Below, in pieces: positions 23,220-26,939 of a DNA stretch of 26,939 nt. The first letter of the stretch is position 1. Each line of letters opens with the position of its first letter. The position numbers and the translations under genes are program-made. A model generated the notes under the pieces. It was not told the origin of the DNA. It did no database searches and saw nothing but the letters and a program-made list of their open reading frames with translations. Source of the DNA: an uncultured Opitutia bacterium (lineage in GTDB: Bacteria > Verrucomicrobiota > Verrucomicrobiia > Opitutales > UBA953); the NCBI GenBank assembly GCA_903879465.1, contig CAIRLQ010000240.1, positions 1 through 26,939 of the forward strand, read 5' to 3'.

Positions 23220-24173
23220 ATGTCCACCCAGCCGCTCAAAGAAGTCCGGATCTTTTCGCCCGCCACCGTGGCCAACGTCGCGTGTGGCTTCGACGTGCTT
23301 GGCTTCGCCATCGACGCCCCGGGGGACGAAATCGTGGCCCGGTTCTCCTCCAAGCCTGGCCTAACCATCTCCAAGATCACCGGAGACGACGGCCGTCTGC
23401 CACTCGACTCCAAGAAGAACACCGCCGGCGTCGCCGCCCATGCCCTCCTGCGTCACCTCGGCAAGAGCGACCTGGGGATTGAAATGGAGATTCATAAGAA
23501 GATGCCCTTCGGCAGCGGACTGGGTTCCAGCGCCGCCAGTGCCGTCGGGGGCGCTTTCGTAGTCAATCGCCTTCTCGGCGACCCTTTGTCGCGTCGGCAG
23601 CTGCTGCCCTTCGTCGTCGCGGGTGAGGCCGCGGCGGATGGTGCCTGGCACGCGGATAACGTCGGGCCCTGCCTGCTTGGCGGTATCACTTTGATCCGCT
23701 CCAATGCCGAGCTCGATGTCATGGATGTACCGATTCCGGACCGTCTCTGGGCCGCCGTCGTGCATCCAGATATCGTGGTACTGACGAAGGTGGCCCGCGA
23801 AATCATGCCGCGTCAAATCCAGCTCGAGACCTCGACGCAGCAGAGCGGCAATCTCGGCGGTCTACTCTGCGGCTTTTTCAAGAGTGACTACGCCCTCATC
23901 GGCCGTTCCTTGCACGACTTAATCGCCGAGCCGCATCGCCACCGCTTGATTCCAGAATTCTACCGTGCCAAGGCCGCCGCGATGGCCGCCGGTGCACTGG
24001 GCTTCTCGATCTCCGGCGCTGGTCCGAGCGTCTTTGCGCTGTGCGAAGGAGAGGAGACTGCCCGCAAAGTCGCCGCCGCCGTGGCCGCGGTATTCTCTTC
24101 GGTGCCGATTAAGGCCACGCCTTACGTCTCGCGCATCAACCCCAAGGGTGTCCATGTCATCTCCGAATCCTGA
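23220..24173 (+). CDS. thrB: Homoserine kinase
   Basis: A 317-residue GHMP-family kinase that phosphorylates L-homoserine to O-phosphohomoserine, the fourth step from aspartate to threonine. The N-terminus has the homoserine kinase signature SPATVANVACGFDVLGFA (13-30). The ATP-binding GHMP motif is PFGSGLGSSAAS (96-107), and GGITLIRS and ISGAGPSVFAL complete the family pattern. Length fits ThrB (about 300-320). The ATG at 23220 is chosen because AAGGG lies 5 nt upstream and the family N-terminus starts there; an open frame back to 23154 has no support. Its last 20 nt overlap thrC, a typical sign of translational coupling. Confidence 0.95.
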   Translation: MSTQPLKEVRIFSPATVANVACGFDVLGFAIDAPGDEIVARFSSKPGLTISKITGDDGRLPLDSKKNTAGVAAHALLRHLGKSDLGIEMEIHKKMPFGSGLGSSAASAVGGAFVVNRLLGDPLSRRQLLPFVVAGEAAADGAWHADNVGPCLLGGITLIRSNAELDVMDVPIPDRLWAAVVHPDIVVLTKVAREIMPRQIQLETSTQQSGNLGGLLCGFFKSDYALIGRSLHDLIAEPHRHRLIPEFYRAKAAAMAAGALGFSISGAGPSVFALCEGEETARKVAAAVAAVFSSVPIKATPYVSRINPKGVHVISES

Positions 24174-25485
24174 ACTGGAATTCGTCTCCACCGCGGATGC
24201 TTCCTGTCGCGGCTCTCTGCGCGACGTGTTGTTATCCGCCATGCCGGCCAAGGGCGGGCTTTGGGTGCCGACGCATATTCCGCAGGTATCCGCGGATTTC
24301 GTTGAGCACCACCGGTATGATTCCTACGCCGATCTAGCTGAGGCGGTCATCGCCCCTTATTTCGCCCAAGTTCTCGGGGCCTCGACCCTTCATCAAGTCT
24401 GTCAGGACGCTTATAATTTTCCGGTGCCGCTCGTGCGGCCGGAACGATTTAAGGGTACGGACTCGGAGCGCCTAGCCGTCTTAGAGCTTTTCCATGGACC
24501 ATCGGCTGCGTTTAAGGATTTTGCCGTGCGCACGCTCGTGCGCGTCACGGCCCGGGTTCTGGGCGATGAATTTCCGCAGCTCACCGTCCTCGCCGCGACC
24601 TCGGGCGATACTGGGGCCGCGGTCACGGAGGCTTGTGCTGGCGTCTCCGGTGTGCGGGCCGTGGTGCTTTATCCGCGAATCGGAGTTAGCGGCGTACAGG
24701 AGTCGCAAATCGCGCGTCCCCGGCCCGGCGTGGTCGCCTTGTCGGTCGACGGCACGTTTGATGATTGCCAGGCGATGGTGAAGCGGGCGTTGGCGGACGA
24801 GACGCTACGCCGCCACCGCCCCTTGCTGACGGCTAATTCCATTAATCCCGTCCGGCTCATCGCACAGGTCCCCTTCGCTTTTCATTCCAAGCGCCTGCTG
24901 GCGTCTGGACGCCGCATGGGCGTTGTGGTGCCTTCGGGCAACCTAGGGAACGTCGGTGCCGTGCAGCTTGCTCGCCGTATGGGTTTGGATGTGGCCGCCT
25001 TGGTCGCCGCCACGAACACCAATTCGCCTCTGCCGGAGCTTTTCGCTACCGGACAATATCGCCCGCGACGCGCGAATCCCACGGCATCCAACGCCATGGA
25101 TATCGGCGACCCGAATAATCTCAGCCGCTTACTTACTTGGCGCGACGGCGGTCCTTCGGTCGAAGCCGTCACGATTGATGATCGGGCGACGTTGGACACG
25201 ATGCGGCGTGTACGTGCAGGGAGCGGTTACGTGCTCTGCCCGCATACGGCGGTAGGCTGGAAGGCCGCCGAGGACTTGTTGGCCCGCGACGGCAAACGTC
25301 TCGACGACGTGATCATCTTCGGGACCGCCCACCCGGCAAAGTTTCCCGATGTGTTGCAGGCTGCTTTTGGCGACAGTAATGCCTCAATCTTCCCTGGAGA
25401 GTTGCCCCCGCCCGAGCCGATTAAGATCGGCAACGACTTCGAGGCGGTCCGCAAGGTACTGGAATCGGAAGCCGGCTTCCGCTGA
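24154..25485 (+). CDS. thrC: Threonine synthase
   Basis: A 443-residue pyridoxal-phosphate enzyme converting O-phosphohomoserine to threonine. The PLP lysine is K121 in ELFHGPSAAFKDFAVRTL, which is diagnostic of the E. coli-type threonine synthase. LAATSGDTGAAV, ANSINPVRLIAQ and VPSGNLGNVGA are further family blocks. The start ATG at 24154 lies inside thrB, with AAGGG 5 nt upstream, the same motif and spacing as for thrB. An in-frame GTG two codons earlier is less likely. The long open frame upstream (to 23965) is antisense-like noise over thrB. The pair supplies the end of the threonine branch; hom, lysC and asd are not in this window. Confidence 0.95.
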   Translation: MSSPNPELEFVSTADASCRGSLRDVLLSAMPAKGGLWVPTHIPQVSADFVEHHRYDSYADLAEAVIAPYFAQVLGASTLHQVCQDAYNFPVPLVRPERFKGTDSERLAVLELFHGPSAAFKDFAVRTLVRVTARVLGDEFPQLTVLAATSGDTGAAVTEACAGVSGVRAVVLYPRIGVSGVQESQIARPRPGVVALSVDGTFDDCQAMVKRALADETLRRHRPLLTANSINPVRLIAQVPFAFHSKRLLASGRRMGVVVPSGNLGNVGAVQLARRMGLDVAALVAATNTNSPLPELFATGQYRPRRANPTASNAMDIGDPNNLSRLLTWRDGGPSVEAVTIDDRATLDTMRRVRAGSGYVLCPHTAVGWKAAEDLLARDGKRLDDVIIFGTAHPAKFPDVLQAAFGDSNASIFPGELPPPEPIKIGNDFEAVRKVLESEAGFR

Positions 25486-25492
25486 GCGGCGC

Positions 25493-25642
25493 TTACTTTG
25501 TCTGGCTGTCAGCCGACTTGGCTTTCGCCGGGGCGACTGGGGTCGTGGCGGTCTTCGGGTCGCGCGGTTGCTCGAATACGATGATGCAGCCAGAGAGGGC
25601 GAGGCAGGCGAGGGCGAGGGCGGCGATCAGGACGGTCTTCAT
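25493..25642 (-). CDS. Small predicted lipoprotein (49 aa)
   Basis: A short gene on the minus strand encoding 49 residues. The N-terminus MKTVLIAALALACLALSGC is a complete lipoprotein signal: basic n-region, hydrophobic core and lipobox LSGC with the acceptor Cys at 19. The mature part is about 31 residues, low-complexity and rich in Ala, Pro, Thr and Lys, with no recognisable domain. It resembles the small entericidin-like or spacer lipoproteins common in Gram-negative bacteria only in general form. It is separated from the exbD operon by a terminator, so it needs its own promoter; TTGCAA (about 25671-25676) is a possible -35 element. It converges on thrC with a 7-nt gap. No Shine-Dalgarno sequence is visible. 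Confidence 0.65.
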   Translation of the reverse strand: MKTVLIAALALACLALSGCIIVFEQPRDPKTATTPVAPAKAKSADSQTK

Positions 25643-25682
25643 ATTGTAGGTTTACGGGTGCCTTGCTCACTTTGCAAATCCG

Positions 25683-25712
25683 CAAAATAAAAAGGCCGCC
25701 CGATGGCGGCCT
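25683..25712 (-). terminator. Rho-independent terminator after the exbD genes
   Basis: An 8-bp GC-rich stem, 25693-25700 with 25705-25712, closes a 4-nt loop. Read on the minus strand the hairpin is followed by TTTTTATTTT. It begins 21 nt past the stop codon of the last exbD gene and should end that operon. Confidence 0.87.
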
Positions 25713-25733
25713 GAATCCTTTGTTTAGTGGCGA

Positions 25734-26177
25734 TTATTCCGTGTCGGCCACCGCGAACGTCACGTTCGAGATATTCGCCTTTGCGAGGCAGTCGAGGACG
25801 TTAATCACGCGCTCGTAGCGGGCGGCCTCCTCGGCCTGCACCGTAATGAGGAGCTTGGTCTTGGACTGCTCGGCGGCCTGGCCCATCTGCTTCATCTGGT
25901 TGAAGAGGTTCTCAAGGAGTTTGTCTCCCGGGGCTCCGACCGGATCTTCGTTCAGGGTGATTTCGCCGCTTTCGCTGACGCCGATGGTGACCTCGTCAGG
26001 CAATTCGGTTGCGGTAGAGGTCTCGGCATTGCCGGGCAAGGTGGTCTTGAGCTCATGCTCCACCTTGACGGCACCCGCCATCACCATGAAGAAGAGCATG
26101 ATCACGAAGACGACATCGATCATCGGCGCGATCTGGAAGCCAGGGTTGGCGTCCGCCTGCTGTGCAATCTGTTTCAT
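25734..26177 (-). CDS. exbD: ExbD/TolR-family biopolymer transport protein (second copy)
   Basis: A 147-residue ExbD/TolR-family protein. A short cytoplasmic N-terminus is followed by the single membrane helix FQIAPMIDVVFVIMLFFMVM, whose Asp (D21) is the conserved proton-pathway residue of ExbD/TolR. The remainder is a periplasmic domain ending in the TolR-like pattern ARYERVINVLDCLAKANISN. Together with ExbB it forms a proton-motive-force-driven complex that energises TonB or related envelope machines. The gene lies 3 nt downstream of another exbD and is only moderately similar to it, suggesting the two form a heteromeric pair rather than a recent duplication. A role in TolR/Tol-Pal rather than TonB is possible. 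Confidence 0.88.
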   Translation of the reverse strand: MKQIAQQADANPGFQIAPMIDVVFVIMLFFMVMAGAVKVEHELKTTLPGNAETSTATELPDEVTIGVSESGEITLNEDPVGAPGDKLLENLFNQMKQMGQAAEQSKTKLLITVQAEEAARYERVINVLDCLAKANISNVTFAVADTE

Positions 26178-26180
26178 GAC

Positions 26181-26621
26181 TTATTCTTCGTGGTTGAGGC
26201 CTGAGAACGCGATGTTCTCGATGCCGGCTTCAGCGCCCCACTCGAGGGCCTTGGAGATATATTTGGCGTGGCACTCTCGGTCGGCGCGCACGAGCAAGCG
26301 GTACTTAGGATTGTCGCCCTTGCGGGCGGCAAGCTCCTTGGCGATGCCGTCCTTGTCGTTCGCGTCGAGCTCGCGGTCGTCGAGTTTGTATTTGGCCATA
26401 CCCGTCGTCTTATCCCAGGAGATATTGATGAGCCCGGCGGCTGCCTTATCGTCGCGCTTGACGCCGTTGGCGGCGACGGGAAGCGAGATATTCTTGTCCA
26501 CCTTGAGCACCTGCGAGGAGGTGATGGACATGAAGAAGATAAGCAGCACCAAGAGCACGTCGATCATCGGTGCGACTTGGAACTCCGGTTCCCCTTCTCC
26601 GCCTCCTCCTCCGCCTGCCAT
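26181..26621 (-). CDS. exbD: ExbD/TolR-family biopolymer transport protein (first copy)
   Basis: A 146-residue ExbD/TolR-family protein. It begins with a glycine run (MAGGGGGGEGEPE) and then the conserved helix FQVAPMIDVLLVLLIFFMSI with D21. The periplasmic part contains YRLLVRADRECHAKYISKAL, matching the C-terminal ExbD fold. AAGGA lies 7 nt upstream of the ATG and probably acts as a ribosome binding site. It follows the exbB-like gene by 33 nt and precedes the second exbD by 3 nt. The central segment (about 50-100) is more charged and longer than in the second copy. Confidence 0.87.
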   Translation of the reverse strand: MAGGGGGGEGEPEFQVAPMIDVLLVLLIFFMSITSSQVLKVDKNISLPVAANGVKRDDKAAAGLINISWDKTTGMAKYKLDDRELDANDKDGIAKELAARKGDNPKYRLLVRADRECHAKYISKALEWGAEAGIENIAFSGLNHEE

Positions 26622-26654
26622 GGATGTGTCCTTGGGTTAAGGGGTGGAAGGGAC

Positions 26655-26939
26655 TTAGGCCTGAGGTTGGTCGGCCGCGGAGGCGTTCCAGTCAGGCTTG
26701 GCGGCGTAGATTTCTTCGTCGCCCACCTTGCGTCCAGCAACTTCGTCGTAGGGGAAGGCGCGGAAGAGCCCGGTCACGATCTCGGTGATGTCGTGGATGC
26801 CCTTATTGATGCGGTTGGCCAGAAGGTAGTAGGACATGAACGCCGGGATCGCGATGAAGAGGCCAGAGGCGGTCGCCACGAGCACTTCGCCGATCGCTTC
26901 GGCCAGCTTGGAGGGGTCACCCACGCCGGAGGAGCCGAG
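26655..26939 (-). CDS. exbB: ExbB/TolQ/MotA-family proton channel, N-terminal part outside the window
   Basis: Only the C-terminal 94 residues are visible; the frame continues past the right edge. The segment DPSKLAEAIGEVLVATASGL followed by FIAIPAFMSYYLL is the highly conserved last membrane region of ExbB/TolQ proteins, including the threonine lining the proton path. The C-terminal tail ends about 50 residues after the helix. It is the first visible gene of the ExbB-ExbD-ExbD unit. The window cannot show whether a TonB gene or a larger upstream ORF belongs to it. MotA is less likely because the downstream partners are ExbD. Confidence 0.9.
   Translation of the reverse strand, partial: LGSSGVGDPSKLAEAIGEVLVATASGLFIAIPAFMSYYLLANRINKGIHDITEIVTGLFRAFPYDEVAGRKVGDEEIYAAKPDWNASAADQPQA

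Noticed and set aside
1..26939. CRISPR arrays, insertion sequences, toxin-antitoxin or defence genes
   Set aside because: I looked for regularly spaced repeats, transposase motifs and small paired ORFs on both strands and found none.

Overview
The window is about 60% GC and gene-dense, and reads as a stretch of bacterial chromosome. I infer a Gram-negative member of the PVC group, most likely Verrucomicrobiota (Opitutae-like). The basis is the type IV pilus ATPases with their arrangement, glycine-rich inner-membrane von Willebrand factor A (VWA) proteins, a TIGR03663/Agl23-type membrane protein, ExbB/ExbD modules, and the scarcity of Shine-Dalgarno sequences. There is no rRNA or marker protein here that fixes the taxon, so this is inference. 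I see no CRISPR array, insertion sequence, integrase or prophage gene.

Layout. (1) 1-5264, plus: a type IV pilus / type II secretion motor cluster, with the end of a PilB-like ATPase (cut by the window edge), PilT, a second complete PilB/GspE and PilC/GspF, closed by a rho-independent terminator. (2) 5265-5758: a non-coding interval with that terminator, a strong bidirectional terminator and an initiator tRNA-Met on the minus strand. (3) 5759-11348, plus: two tandem paralogous VWA membrane proteins, a hotdog thioesterase, a TIGR03663-type multi-pass protein and a diverged ApbE-like protein. (4) 11341-15151, minus: a YyaL/DUF255 thioredoxin-fold protein followed by a TPR membrane protein. (5) 15323-17050, plus: mutL. 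(6) 17051-23134, minus: a compact nadE - glcD-like - HAD phosphatase - uvrB operon, whose uvrB stop codon abuts that of mutL. (7) 23220-25485, plus: thrB-thrC with overlapping reading frames. (8) 25493-25642, minus: a 49-residue lipoprotein gene. (9) 25734-26939, minus: an ExbB/TolQ-like gene (cut by the window edge) and two ExbD genes, ending in a terminator.

How the genes fit together. The first block should supply the extension and retraction motors and the platform of a type IV pilus; pilins, prepilin peptidase and secretin are not in view. MutL and UvrB are mismatch and excision repair components transcribed toward each other. NadE makes NAD+, while ThrB and ThrC are the last two steps of threonine synthesis. 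The ExbB/ExbD genes would form a proton-driven energiser. The least understood part is the pair of VWA proteins and the genes downstream of the second one.

I did not find a clear new defence or mobile system. The best leads are the tandem VWA pair with a domain inserted in one copy, a MutL that has lost its endonuclease motifs, an ApbE homologue lacking key residues, an atypical initiator tRNA, and a recurrent C-run in place of a ribosome binding site before several start codons.
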